A stretch of DNA of 64,000 nt, taken from Candidatus Zixiibacteriota bacterium. Its GTDB lineage: Bacteria > Zixibacteria > MSB-5A5 > DSPP01. The notes beneath the pieces are model-generated. The model worked only from the letters and a program-made list of their open reading frames with translations, ran no database searches and was not told the origin of the DNA. The DNA is taken from contig JAKEHY010000015.1 in NCBI GenBank assembly GCA_022614805.1, forward strand, positions 1 through 64,000, written 5' to 3'. Position numbers and translations under genes: made by a program. Shown in pieces: positions 33,098 to 41,960 of this stretch (positions are counted from its first letter, which is position 1; each line of letters opens with the position of its first letter).

Positions 33098-34897
33098 ATG
33101 TTGGAAATTCGGAGCAAAGTCGAAGGGCAGGAAAGCAAGTTCTACAAGTTGTTACTGGTTTTTGTCGTTTTTCTCTCTTTGGGCATCATTTGGGTAGTCG
33201 GGCAGAGCGAGGCCACCCCGCCCGAACCCCCCCCAAAAATAGCCCAGTCCGACACCCTGCGCATCGAAACCGGCGACCGGGGCACCATCCGGCTCTCACC
33301 GGAAACCATCTACAGCTCGGTAAAAATCTTCAACGATGTCGCCATCAGCATCAAAAACCGCTACATGGAGGACGTGGACTCGCGCGACCTCATCCTTTCC
33401 GGCATCCGCGGAATGCTGGATGATTTGGACCCCTTCTCCGTTTTGATGGAGCGGAAGCCCTATGAGGACTTGATGGAAACCACCCAGGGGCGCTACGAAG
33501 GGTTGGGGATGCAAATCGACTCCCGGGACAACGTCATCACCATCATCACCCCCATTGAAGGCACTCCGGCCTATCGAATGGGCTTCCGCGCTGGCGATAA
33601 AATTATGGAAATCGACGGCAAATCGACCCTCAATATGAGCACGGAGGATGCCTCCCGTCTGATGCGGGGCCCGGCCGGCACCAGCGTCAGTCTGAAAATC
33701 CAGCGGGAAGGAGTGCCCGGGTATTTGGATTTCGACGTCCAGCGGGCGGTGATTGAAATCAAAACCGTCCCTTATGCCGGGCTTATGGACGGCGGCATCG
33801 GCTATATACGGCTTTCCCGCTTTGGGGAAGACAGTCCGAGAGAGTTAAAACAGGCGCTGGAAGATTTGAGAGAGAAAGGGGCCAAAGGCGTCGTTTTCGA
33901 CCTGCGCTCCAACGGCGGCGGGCTTCTGGAGCAGTCGGTCGAAATCGCCAATCTCTTTCTGGACAAGGACCGCTTGATTGTTTACACCCGCGGTCAGGAC
34001 CCGGACGAGGAACGCCGCTACATTTCGCGCGACGAGCCGGTTTATAAGGATGGCCCATTGGTGGTCCTGGTGGACGACCAGACCGCCTCGGCCTCCGAAA
34101 TCGTGGCCGGCGCCCTCCAGGATTGGGACCGAGGGGTCGTCATCGGCGACACCACCTATGGCAAGGGACTGGTTCAACAGGTTTTTCCGGTGGCCGGCAC
34201 CAACGATTACTTTTTGAAGCTGACCACGGCCCGCTACTTCACCCCCTCCGGCCGCTCCATCCAGAAACCGGAGAAGTCGAAAAAACATCCCAAGCCGATT
34301 GCTTCTTTGGATGGTTCCGGCGCCCCGTCCGAACCCGACCATCCGGCCTTCAAAACCCAGAACGGCCGCACGGTCATCGGCGCGGGCGGCATCGTCCCGG
34401 ATTTAACGATTACCCGCGAGACCTGGAAGCCGCTCGAATTCAACCTGGAACGGCAGATGATGTTTTTCGACTTCGCCGTGCAATACACCGCCAAGCATCC
34501 CGACCTGCCGCCCGATTTTCCGGTGACGGACCCAATGATTGAGGAGTTCCGCCAGTTCGTCAAAATCAAGGACTTCACCTACAAGACCGGCTTCGAGGTC
34601 GAAATGGACTCGCTGAAGGCCCAGGCCGAGCGGGAAGGACGGAAGGAGGCCCTGGCCCCTTACTTTGAGCAAATGAAAACCGCGATGGTGGCCGAAAAGG
34701 AAAAGGATTTCGACGCCAGCAAGGACTACATCCGCCGGGCCTTGAAGCGGGAGGTTTTGCTGAAACTTTTCAGCCAAAAGGGGTATTACGAGCAGGCCGT
34801 TTTCAAAGAAGACCCCTTCGTCAAAAAAGCGCTGGAAATTTTAATTAACAAGGTGGAATACGAAAAGCTTTTGAAGCCGGGTCAGAAAAAGGGTTAG
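33098..34897 (+). CDS. C-terminal processing peptidase (S41), membrane-anchored
   Basis: A 599-residue CtpA/Prc-like protease. One N-terminal helix (LLLVFVVFLSLGIIWVVG) anchors it, then a cap domain, a PDZ domain (about 130-215; YEGLGMQIDSRDNVITI) and the S41 catalytic domain (about 220-390). The catalytic Ser lies in QTASASEIVAGAL (Ser331/333) and the Lys in TTYGKGLVQQVFP. A charged region of about 150 residues follows. Such enzymes trim exported proteins and control peptidoglycan hydrolases. The start is supported by AGAGGA a few bases upstream. Transcription probably ends at the hairpin 34919-34951. Confidence 0.94.
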   Translation: MLEIRSKVEGQESKFYKLLLVFVVFLSLGIIWVVGQSEATPPEPPPKIAQSDTLRIETGDRGTIRLSPETIYSSVKIFNDVAISIKNRYMEDVDSRDLILSGIRGMLDDLDPFSVLMERKPYEDLMETTQGRYEGLGMQIDSRDNVITIITPIEGTPAYRMGFRAGDKIMEIDGKSTLNMSTEDASRLMRGPAGTSVSLKIQREGVPGYLDFDVQRAVIEIKTVPYAGLMDGGIGYIRLSRFGEDSPRELKQALEDLREKGAKGVVFDLRSNGGGLLEQSVEIANLFLDKDRLIVYTRGQDPDEERRYISRDEPVYKDGPLVVLVDDQTASASEIVAGALQDWDRGVVIGDTTYGKGLVQQVFPVAGTNDYFLKLTTARYFTPSGRSIQKPEKSKKHPKPIASLDGSGAPSEPDHPAFKTQNGRTVIGAGGIVPDLTITRETWKPLEFNLERQMMFFDFAVQYTAKHPDLPPDFPVTDPMIEEFRQFVKIKDFTYKTGFEVEMDSLKAQAEREGRKEALAPYFEQMKTAMVAEKEKDFDASKDYIRRALKREVLLKLFSQKGYYEQAVFKEDPFVKKALEILINKVEYEKLLKPGQKKG

Positions 34898-35271
34898 TCT
34901 TTAACCCCTGTTTTTGTAGGGGCGGGTCTTGGGCCCGCCCTTTTTCTTTTTGTGTTCTGCGATCGCACCCCAAAAACCGCTTGCCTTCCCATTTCTTCCA
35001 TTTTAACTTTCCCACGAGGGTTGAGGTTGCCCGTTGGGCTTTATTCCATTTGCAAGGTAGGTGCCGGCCGCAAGTCGGGCCGGCATAGATAAATAGCATT
35101 GCCGAAAGGGGTGATTATGCCTTGCGTTGTTTTTGTCCCTAATCTCCAATCTTATATCTCTGTTTTCATTGTAGGGGCAGACCGGTGTGCCTGCCTATTC
35201 CCCTCTCCGTATCGGAGAGGGGTTAGGGGAGAGGTCGCAGTTTTAACCCGCAACCAAAAAGGAGATTCCAA
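34898..35271. other. Intergenic region with terminator and GTAGGGGC-type repeat
   Basis: Contains the terminator at 34919-34951 and a second GTAGGGGC element starting at 35171 with hairpin CCCCTCTCCG-TAT-CGGAGAGGGG (35200-35222). AAAGGAGA lies before the next ATG. No gene is seen. Confidence 0.55.
34919..34951 (+). terminator. Rho-independent terminator after the S41 gene
   Basis: Stem GGGGCGGG/CCCGCCC-like (34919-34940) is followed by TTTTTCTTTTT (34941-34951). The stem begins with GTAGGGGC, so the terminator appears to be made from one of the dispersed palindromic repeats. Confidence 0.65.
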
Positions 35272-37350
35272 ATGAAGCGCTTTACTCTGATTCACTTGTT
35301 GTTTTTGTTGGTGCTGTTGGCATCAACCGCCATTGCCACCGTTCCCAAACTCATCAACTTCCAGGGCGTTTTGCGGGACGGCTCCGGCAATCCGGTGGCG
35401 GATGCTTCCTATTCCGTCACCTTCACCATCTACGACGCCGCCACCGGCGGCAACAACCTCTGGACGGAAACCCAATCCGTCAGCACTACGAGCGGGCTTT
35501 TCGCCGTTCTCTTGGGCACTTCAAATCCAGTGCCGGATACGGCGTTTAAGGGTTCAGACCGCTGGCTGGGGATTGCCGTTTCTCCGGATCCGGAAATGTC
35601 GCCCCGACAACAGCTCGTCTCGGTTCCTTTTGCCATGGGAAACTGGAGTTCCACCGGCAACTCCGGCACCTCCCCCGGAACCAACTTTTTGGGCACCACG
35701 GACAATCAAGCCCTCGAGTTGAAGGTGCAAGGCAGCCGTGCCTTACGAATTGAGCCTACCCCTGCTAGCCCAAATTTGATTGGGGGGTATCCACTTAACA
35801 GCGGAACCTCTGGTGTATGGGGTGCAACTATTGGTGGAGGGGGGAGGAGCGGCCTAACCAATCGAGTGACCGATGATTTCGGCACGGTTGGCGGGGGATT
35901 TGGCAATATTGCCGGTGACAACGGGGGAACAACCAGTGACAGATCTGAGGCAACGGTTGGAGGCGGAAGCTACAATGCCGCCAGCCATTTTTACGCAACA
36001 GTAGGTGGTGGCACACGAGACAGCGCCACAGGCATCGCTTCGACGGTTAGTGGAGGACAAAGCAACATCGCGGGCGGTTCTTACGCCACTGTAGCGGGTG
36101 GAATATCAAACGTCTCAAATGGTCTCGCCTCCACCGTCAGCGGAGGCCAACTGGATACGGCGAGCGGGAACTATTCTACGGTCGGTGGAGGGCATACAAA
36201 TACAGCCAGTGGCATTAGCGCCACGATTGGCGGCGGCGTTTTGAACAATGCCGGTGGTTCTTATGCAACTATTCCAGGCGGGCTTTTTAATTTTGCTTCC
36301 GGCCACTATTCACTTGCTGCCGGACGGCGGGCCAAAGCCATTCACACCGGCGCTTTTGTCTGGGCGGACAGTCAAAACGTGGATTTTGCCTCCACAGCTG
36401 CCAACCAGTTTTTAATCCGGGCTTCCAATGTCGGTATCGGCCTGAATAACCCTTCAAAAAAGTTGGAAGTAGCAGGAAGCATCAAGGTCGGCACGAGTGA
36501 CACCGTTTTTTCAAGCAACATTTCCTCTAACAGCCCGCTTACATTACAGGCGCCGGCTGGAACGACAAGGATATTTGTCGATGATGGTACCGGCAGCGTC
36601 GGCATAGGGACGGCCAGCCCCTTTGCGAAGCTTCATCTATCGTTAGGAAGCGGTGAAGGAATATCACCTGGGGGTCCGGGGCTATTGATAAACAACAACG
36701 CCGTGGCAGGTGCCACCGCTGGTATTACGGTCGTAGCTGGTTCTGCCGGCACAGCCTTTTTGAACTTCGGGGATAATTTAAGCGCTGCCCAGGGCGGTCT
36801 CTCTTACGATAACGCCTCGGACAATTTGTCTCTGCGTACTAACGGCCTTCTCTGGATGACGATTGGAAACACCGGCAATGTCGGCATCGGGACGACCACA
36901 CCTGCAAATAAGTTGGACGTGGAAGGGGGAGCGGCTGTTGGCGCTACTTATTCAGGAACCAGTGCGGCTCCGGCCAACGGGCTTCTGGTGGAAGGAAACG
37001 TCGGCATCGGGACTGCCAGCCCGGTGAGCGGCACCCGGCTCACCGTCAACGGCGGTATTGCCACGGCCATAACCACTGTTTCCGGCACCCTCACGCTGGG
37101 AGATGCCCACAGCATGGTTTTGTGCGACGCTGCCGGGGGCGCTATTACGGTGAATCTTCCGACAGCGGTTGGAAGGAACGGGAGACAGTACACCATCAAG
37201 AAAATTGACGGTTCAGGCAATGCGGTTACCATCGACCCAGCGGGAGGAGAGAGCATTGACTTCTTCGCGACCTATACGCTTTCGACAACAATGAAGTATG
37301 TCACCATCGTGAGCAATGGGTCACACTGGTTTGTTGTGGCGAATAATTAA
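35272..37350 (+). CDS. Exported YadA-head-like repeat surface protein
   Basis: A 692-residue protein with a signal peptide (LIHLLFLLVLLASTAIA), an N-terminal segment common to such proteins (KLINFQGVLRDGSGNPVAD), and a central run (about 190-345) of glycine-rich 14-16 residue repeats such as ATVSGGQSNIAGGSYATVAG. These match left-handed beta-roll YadA/Hia head repeats. NVGIG.T-type motifs (NVGIGTTTPANKLDVEGG) then recur, as in phage-tail-like and trimeric surface proteins. There is no clear outer-membrane anchor domain, so it is not a classical autotransporter. AAAGGAGA supports ATG 35272. A terminator follows at 37374. Its ligand is unknown. Confidence 0.75.
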   Translation: MKRFTLIHLLFLLVLLASTAIATVPKLINFQGVLRDGSGNPVADASYSVTFTIYDAATGGNNLWTETQSVSTTSGLFAVLLGTSNPVPDTAFKGSDRWLGIAVSPDPEMSPRQQLVSVPFAMGNWSSTGNSGTSPGTNFLGTTDNQALELKVQGSRALRIEPTPASPNLIGGYPLNSGTSGVWGATIGGGGRSGLTNRVTDDFGTVGGGFGNIAGDNGGTTSDRSEATVGGGSYNAASHFYATVGGGTRDSATGIASTVSGGQSNIAGGSYATVAGGISNVSNGLASTVSGGQLDTASGNYSTVGGGHTNTASGISATIGGGVLNNAGGSYATIPGGLFNFASGHYSLAAGRRAKAIHTGAFVWADSQNVDFASTAANQFLIRASNVGIGLNNPSKKLEVAGSIKVGTSDTVFSSNISSNSPLTLQAPAGTTRIFVDDGTGSVGIGTASPFAKLHLSLGSGEGISPGGPGLLINNNAVAGATAGITVVAGSAGTAFLNFGDNLSAAQGGLSYDNASDNLSLRTNGLLWMTIGNTGNVGIGTTTPANKLDVEGGAAVGATYSGTSAAPANGLLVEGNVGIGTASPVSGTRLTVNGGIATAITTVSGTLTLGDAHSMVLCDAAGGAITVNLPTAVGRNGRQYTIKKIDGSGNAVTIDPAGGESIDFFATYTLSTTMKYVTIVSNGSHWFVVANN

Positions 37351-37373
37351 GTTTGAATCACCGAACTGAAAAA

Positions 37374-37404
37374 GGCGTTCCGAAATGGAACGCCCTTTAG
37401 TTTC
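37374..37404 (+). terminator. Terminator after the surface-protein gene
   Basis: Hairpin GGCGTTCC-GAAAT-GGAACGCC (37374-37394) is followed by CTTTAGTTT. It lies 24 bases after the stop at 37350. Confidence 0.55.
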
Positions 37405-37490
37405 CCTCTCCACAAAGTGGAGAAGGATTAAGGGTTTGCCCTGAGCGACTTGCCCCGAGAGTAGTCGAGGGAGGTCGGATGGGTGAAGAT
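37403..37490. repeat. Variant composite repeat with GCGACTTG segment
   Basis: CCCTCTCCAC/GTGGAG hairpin, then GGATTAAGGG, then the 28-base GCGACTTGCCCCGAG.G.AGTCGAGGGA segment (37445-37472) also found in coding sequence at 8085-8112, and the tail GGATGGGTGAAG. The layout resembles the composite CCCTCCCC repeats. Confidence 0.5.
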
Positions 37491-37837
37491 TAGAAATTCA
37501 CTTCTCCCGGCTCGTCCTTTTTCCTCTTTTTGGGGGCTTCTTTCCCCGGCTTTGTTGGCTTTTCAAACCGGTCGTCGATGCCGTTTTTGTCCTTGTCCTT
37601 GAAATCGTCGAACTTCTTCTTTCCTTCGGTCTCTTTTTCCCCGCCGGTTACTTTTTCTTCTTTTTCTTTCTTTTCACGTTTGGACGGCTTTTCCTTGTCC
37701 AGGTTTAAGTCGGCCAGTTGCTGGCCGCTATCCCCCCCCGTGGTGAAAACCGAGTCGGGAAAGGGAGTCGCCTTGACGGGCGGGGGCACCAAAACAAACA
37801 CCGCCGTCAGAATCGCTATGGTCAACTTTTCCCGCAT
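37490..37837 (-). CDS. Small exported lysine/glutamate-rich protein
   Basis: A 115-residue protein starting at ATG 37837 with a signal peptide (LTIAILTAVFVLVPPPVKA). The mature part is strongly charged, with K/E-rich runs and a DKDKNGIDDRFE segment that looks like a single calcium loop of the 'D.D.NGI.D' (thrombospondin-3-like) type. No family is recognised. It lies 35 bases downstream of the DUF4384/PEGA gene on the same strand, so joint expression is likely. The open frame extends upstream over the neighbour's end, but that extension lacks any protein-like features. Confidence 0.6.
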   Translation of the reverse strand: MREKLTIAILTAVFVLVPPPVKATPFPDSVFTTGGDSGQQLADLNLDKEKPSKREKKEKEEKVTGGEKETEGKKKFDDFKDKDKNGIDDRFEKPTKPGKEAPKKRKKDEPGEVNF

Positions 37838-37872
37838 CGGTTTCACCAAATTACCTTCTTGACCAATTAAGG

Positions 37873-39411
37873 TCAATCGTCTCTTCCTTTTTTGGAGGAG
37901 CCGCGCGAGCGGCCTTCCTTGCCGCCGCTGTCCTGCTTGGAGCGTTCCACCTTGGCCGGTTCGGATGAGCGGTGGGATTCTTTCTTGCTTTCCACCTGCC
38001 GCGACTGGTCCGAATTTCCAGAGGAACGTTCCCTTTTGCTTCCTTCCACCCGGCCCGGATCGTTCGAGTTTCCGGTCGAGCGCTCTTTTTTCCCTTCTTC
38101 CCAGCCCCGGTAGCGGGTTTTCTCTTTTACCTGCCCGTCGCTTTCGCCGCTCCGCCCTTTGCGGGATTCCTCCCATGCCTCATAAACCGACTTGGATTTT
38201 TTCTCTTCGCGGGAGCTGACTTTCTCCCGTTCGCCGTCCCGGGTGCGGACTTTAGTCCGGCCCTCATCCCGGTTTCTTTCCATTACATCGCGTATCGTCG
38301 AGCGCTTTTTGGTCTCGCGGCGGTCGACCACCACCTTGCCGTCATCCCGGTGCAGCTTCTCCCGCACCGTGCCGCCCAAGAGCTTGGATTTTCCCCAGTC
38401 CCGGTCATCCTTATCCCGCGACACCCAGCTTTTGAAGCGCACGTCCTTGTGGAAAACGTCTCTATAGCGGCTCTCACCGTAGTAATAGTGCCGATACTTG
38501 TAGCGATAGTCCGGCGAAATCAGGCAGAAGTAGGTGTAGGGGTAATAATACCGGTAGTACCGGTAGTTCCGGTAGCCGAAGTTGAAGAAAACCGAAAAGC
38601 TGACCGAAAATCGCCGGCGAGGGTAGACGTAAACATGCCGCACGTAGGGCGGACAGCCGGGTTGAATCACCCGCACGATGTGGGTGCCGGGATAGAGCTG
38701 CCAGTCATAAAGCGGCCCCACGCCGCAATAGACCCCGTCAATCCAGATTTCCGAACCGTAGGGGAAATCCAGGTCGCAGTATCCATAATCGTATATCACC
38801 GGCTGATAGACGACGTGCGGCCGGGGCGCCACATAAAAGGTGTATAAATCCTCGGCGCACTCGTCGGGATACTGCTTGATGGGGATAAGCTGGCTGTTGA
38901 GTTCGTAGATGAACTCTTCGATGTCCTCGTCATCCACCTGCACCGGCGAGGAATAGCTCCGGCTGGGGGCCCGGCTGCCGCGGTAATAGGAGGGCCAGTT
39001 GTCCGGCAAGTTGAACGGCCGCAAGCTGGCCACTGCTTGCACGAACTCCACCCCCTGCGGGCCGGTCACCCAGAAATCAAAATCATCCTCCCGGTCCGGC
39101 AGTCGGTAGGTCACGCCCCCCCGAACAAAGTGGGGGTCATCCGGATGCTGGGGATAGAGCAGAAAAACGTTCCCGCGGGCGTCGATGTTGTACAGTGCCA
39201 CGTAGGCATCCCGGTTGGCGCGGAAATAAAGGGTGATGTTTTCCCCTTCGTGATAGGTTGCCTCGTTGTCCCTGTCCGCCCAGAGCTCGATTTCCAAGGG
39301 CTCTCCTTTCGGCCCCGGCACGATTCGGTTGGGGGCGTAATCCTCGTCATCCGCCCACCCATTGGCGGTCATCCCCAATCCTATCAGGAATATCAAGAGC
39401 AGCTTCTTCAT
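37873..39411 (-). CDS. Exported DUF4384 / PEGA-like envelope protein
   Basis: A 512-residue protein from ATG 39411, chosen for AAAGGAG just upstream and an immediate signal peptide (KKLLLIFLIGLGMTANGWA). A DUF4384 domain follows (about 30-130: ENITLYFRANRDAYVALYNI, GNVFLLYPQ), then a PEGA-like segment (GSEIWIDGVYCGVGPLYDWQ, LYPGTHIVRVIQPG), an aromatic Tyr-rich stretch (YRYYRYYYPYTYF) and about 190 residues of Arg/Lys/Glu/Ser-rich low-complexity sequence. DUF4384 proteins are envelope-associated in many phyla with uncertain roles. The basic tail might bind polyanions such as nucleic acid or wall polymers (inference). Confidence 0.78.
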   Translation of the reverse strand: MKKLLLIFLIGLGMTANGWADDEDYAPNRIVPGPKGEPLEIELWADRDNEATYHEGENITLYFRANRDAYVALYNIDARGNVFLLYPQHPDDPHFVRGGVTYRLPDREDDFDFWVTGPQGVEFVQAVASLRPFNLPDNWPSYYRGSRAPSRSYSSPVQVDDEDIEEFIYELNSQLIPIKQYPDECAEDLYTFYVAPRPHVVYQPVIYDYGYCDLDFPYGSEIWIDGVYCGVGPLYDWQLYPGTHIVRVIQPGCPPYVRHVYVYPRRRFSVSFSVFFNFGYRNYRYYRYYYPYTYFCLISPDYRYKYRHYYYGESRYRDVFHKDVRFKSWVSRDKDDRDWGKSKLLGGTVREKLHRDDGKVVVDRRETKKRSTIRDVMERNRDEGRTKVRTRDGEREKVSSREEKKSKSVYEAWEESRKGRSGESDGQVKEKTRYRGWEEGKKERSTGNSNDPGRVEGSKRERSSGNSDQSRQVESKKESHRSSEPAKVERSKQDSGGKEGRSRGSSKKGRDD

Positions 39412-39554
39412 AAACTTCTCCTTTCTATGATACGTCTTTGACGCGTTTTTATGCGCCGGTTTTTCTTGTGCCTCGCCTGGCGTGGAGAGGGAATACCCTC
39501 CCCGTTCGGCCAGGGTTTGATGCATTCGGTCAGTCAAAAGTTGGAAGGTCATTA

Positions 39555-40403
39555 CTACCTCGCTATGCTCCGCCGCAGATAGGTGGCAGGGTCATGTTGC
39601 GGCTTTCCTATGACCGGCTTTAACTCGCGGTTGCCATCTTGGCTGGTCGACAATTGGTAGCCCCAATCGAAATAAACGTACGAGTTGACGTCATCAATTG
39701 ACGTAATGCGAATTTTGGCGTAACGATAGTCCGCCGTCCAGATGACGTAAGTGTGTCCATCAATTGCTTCCACCCAGCCGACGTTTGACCAGCCGAATTC
39801 CGGCGCGTATGAAATCTCATCAAAACTGGTGGTATAACCCATGTCCTGAATATCAATATCAGGATAGGTAACATTAATGAACCAAACCCCATCGACTGAA
39901 TCCAGGTAGATATCTGCATTGGCATCAGTCCACGCGGTTCTTATGCCGTAGGGTGAACTATTCGTGAAGTTAAACCCAGCCGAGCCGGGAGCGACGTATA
40001 AATCCCGCATATAGTTAGAACCTTCCGGCCGGGGGGTGTCGAATGTGCTGTCAGGGGAGAGGGCGCTTTCATTACCAGCTTTATCGAAAGCGCTGACTGC
40101 ATAAAAGTAAGTCGTTGTGTTGTTGACATTCTGGTCAAGGTAGCTCGACCCCGTCACATCGGCGATTGCAGAATAGGGTCCTGCGTATTGAAGGGCACGC
40201 CAAACCCGATAGAAATCCAAGTCGCTTTCCCCGTTGGGGTACCAGTCCACCCAAACCTGCCCATCCCCCGTTGTAGAAGTAACCCCCCTCGGTGCCGCCG
40301 GTGCCTCATTACCCGGCCCAGTTACATAAACCGTTTTTGTATCATTGCAACCCGCTAAAATCAGTGTTAGCACCGTCAATCCTATCATCTTTATCCCGTT
40401 CAT
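39555..40403 (-). CDS. Lipoprotein with fibronectin type III domain
   Basis: A 282-residue lipoprotein: signal with lipobox LILAGC (Cys19), a fibronectin type III domain (about 35-120; GVTSTTGDGQVWVDWYPNG, TTYFYAVSAFDKAGNESALS) and a C-terminal beta-rich part ending YVYFDWGYQLS. The C-terminal part is not recognised. GGAAAGGAGAGCGT before ATG 40403 fixes the start. It precedes the DUF4384 gene on the same strand; the 143-base gap contains no clear terminator. Confidence 0.78.
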   Translation of the reverse strand: MNGIKMIGLTVLTLILAGCNDTKTVYVTGPGNEAPAAPRGVTSTTGDGQVWVDWYPNGESDLDFYRVWRALQYAGPYSAIADVTGSSYLDQNVNNTTTYFYAVSAFDKAGNESALSPDSTFDTPRPEGSNYMRDLYVAPGSAGFNFTNSSPYGIRTAWTDANADIYLDSVDGVWFINVTYPDIDIQDMGYTTSFDEISYAPEFGWSNVGWVEAIDGHTYVIWTADYRYAKIRITSIDDVNSYVYFDWGYQLSTSQDGNRELKPVIGKPQHDPATYLRRSIAR

Positions 40404-40589
40404 ACGCTCTCCTTTCCAGCCATTTATTTAGCAACCCAATTGCCAGAAATAGAGTATATTGATATACAATGGGTTATGGCCTTGTGCTAAAGCGCAGCTT
40501 TACTTAAACTCTAAAATCTGCCCAATTTTTGTGCAGCCGGGTGATGGCTTTTTGGGCAGATTTTGTAGGGGCGACTTTCCGTGGATGCC

Positions 40590-41960
40590 CTATTCGTTGA
40601 GGGCTTCCGAAATCCCGTATTCCCGAATCTTCAACCGCAGCGTATTGCGGTGAATCCCCAAAATCTCCGCCGCGCGGGAGAAATTCCAGCCGACCGATTC
40701 CAGCACTTTGCGGATATGTTGCTTTTCAATTACTTCCAAAGGTTCCAAAGAATCGCCCGATGGCAGGGGGAAAGCTTCAGAGGGGCTCGACTCCGCTTTC
40801 AACTTCAAATCCTCAACGTCAATCTGTTCCCCCCGCGCCAAAAGCGCCGCCCGCTCGAGGGCATTCTCCAGCTCCCGCACATTCCCCGGCCAGCCGTAAT
40901 TCAACATTGCCTCAAACGCCTCGCGGGTTAAACTTGGAGATGGCTTTCCCATTTGAGAAGAAAACTTGTGAATAAAATGCTCCGCCAAAACGGCAATATC
41001 CTCCCGCCGTTCTCTTAAAGGCGGAATTGTGATGCTGACCACATTGAGCCGGTAGTACAAGTCTTCCCGGAAGGTTTTGGTTTTGACTTTCTCTTCCAGA
41101 TTTTGATGCGTCGCCGCCAGAAACCGAACGTCAATCTTCACCGTGCCGGTGGCCCCCAAACGCTCAATCTCCTGCGTTTCCAAAACCCGCAAAAGCTTGG
41201 CCTGAAGGGGAAGGGGCAGGTCGCCGATTTCGTCCAGAAAGAAAGTTCCGCCAGATGCCATCTCAAATTTCCCCGGCTTGGATTTTACCGCTCCGGTGAA
41301 AGCCCCCTTTTCAAATCCGAAAAGTTCCGATTCCAGAAGTGTCTCGGGCAGGGCGGCGGAGTTCAAGGCCACAAACGGTTTCTGCGCCCGGGCTGAAAGC
41401 CGGTGAATGGCCCGCGCCACCAATTCCTTGCCGGTGCCGGATTCCCCCAGGATTAATACGGTCGAATTCGACTTCGCCACCCGCGCTACCAGACTCAAAA
41501 CCTCTTTAATCTTTTCCGATTTCCCCAATATCAGTTCATCCTTATAGCTAACTTCAAGCGTTTCCTTCAAGAATTTGTTTTCCGCCAAAAGCAGTTGCCC
41601 CTCACGCGCCTTTTGGAGCGTTACTTTCAGTTCTTCCAAAGACACCGGCTTGGTGAGGTAATGAAACGCCCCCTTTTTCAGCGCATCGACGGCCGTTTCC
41701 ACCGTCCCAAAGGCGGTGATGACGATGACCTGCATTTCGGGGTTCAGCTCCTTCAGTTTTACCAAAAGTTCGATGCCGGACATCTGCGGCATCCGCAAGT
41801 CCAGAATTCCCAGGTCAAAAAGCTTTCCCTCCGCTGCTTTTATCCCTTCCGAGGGGCGGTCGCAGACCGTGACGGAATACCCTTCCTTTTTGAGGAAACC
41901 CGCCAGCATCTCCCGCTGGGGGGCCTCGTCGTCTACGATTAAAAGATGCCCTTTGCTCAT
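40590..41960 (-). CDS. NtrC-family sigma-54-dependent response regulator
   Basis: A 456-residue regulator: receiver domain (LLIVDDEAPQRE, phosphorylation site Asp54 in GILDLRMPQMSG), AAA+ sigma-54 activation domain (about 140-370) with Walker A GESGTGKELVARAI, the sigma-54 contact loop ELFGFEKGAFTGA and Walker B GGTFFLDEIGDLP, and a Fis-type helix-turn-helix (NFSRAAEILGIHRNTLRLKI). It opens sigma-54 promoters when phosphorylated. Its ATG overlaps the stop of the sensor kinase gene (ATGA), so the two form a pair. No sigma-54 promoter could be placed in the window with confidence, so targets are unknown. Confidence 0.96.
   Translation of the reverse strand: MSKGHLLIVDDEAPQREMLAGFLKKEGYSVTVCDRPSEGIKAAEGKLFDLGILDLRMPQMSGIELLVKLKELNPEMQVIVITAFGTVETAVDALKKGAFHYLTKPVSLEELKVTLQKAREGQLLLAENKFLKETLEVSYKDELILGKSEKIKEVLSLVARVAKSNSTVLILGESGTGKELVARAIHRLSARAQKPFVALNSAALPETLLESELFGFEKGAFTGAVKSKPGKFEMASGGTFFLDEIGDLPLPLQAKLLRVLETQEIERLGATGTVKIDVRFLAATHQNLEEKVKTKTFREDLYYRLNVVSITIPPLRERREDIAVLAEHFIHKFSSQMGKPSPSLTREAFEAMLNYGWPGNVRELENALERAALLARGEQIDVEDLKLKAESSPSEAFPLPSGDSLEPLEVIEKQHIRKVLESVGWNFSRAAEILGIHRNTLRLKIREYGISEALNE

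Noticed and set aside
35900-36320. Short regularly spaced repeats, considered as a CRISPR array
   Set aside because: They are glycine-rich protein repeats of a YadA-like region with variable spacing and an intact frame.
37838-38176. N-terminal extension of the small lysine-rich gene
   Set aside because: It overlaps the conserved frame of the DUF4384 gene, is compositionally a shadow, and a signal peptide starts at 37837.
40404-40589. Possible small gene or sigma-54 promoter between the lipoprotein and regulator genes
   Set aside because: No GG-N10-GC sigma-54 pattern with flanking conservation and no convincing ORF; only a GTATATTGATATAC near-palindrome.
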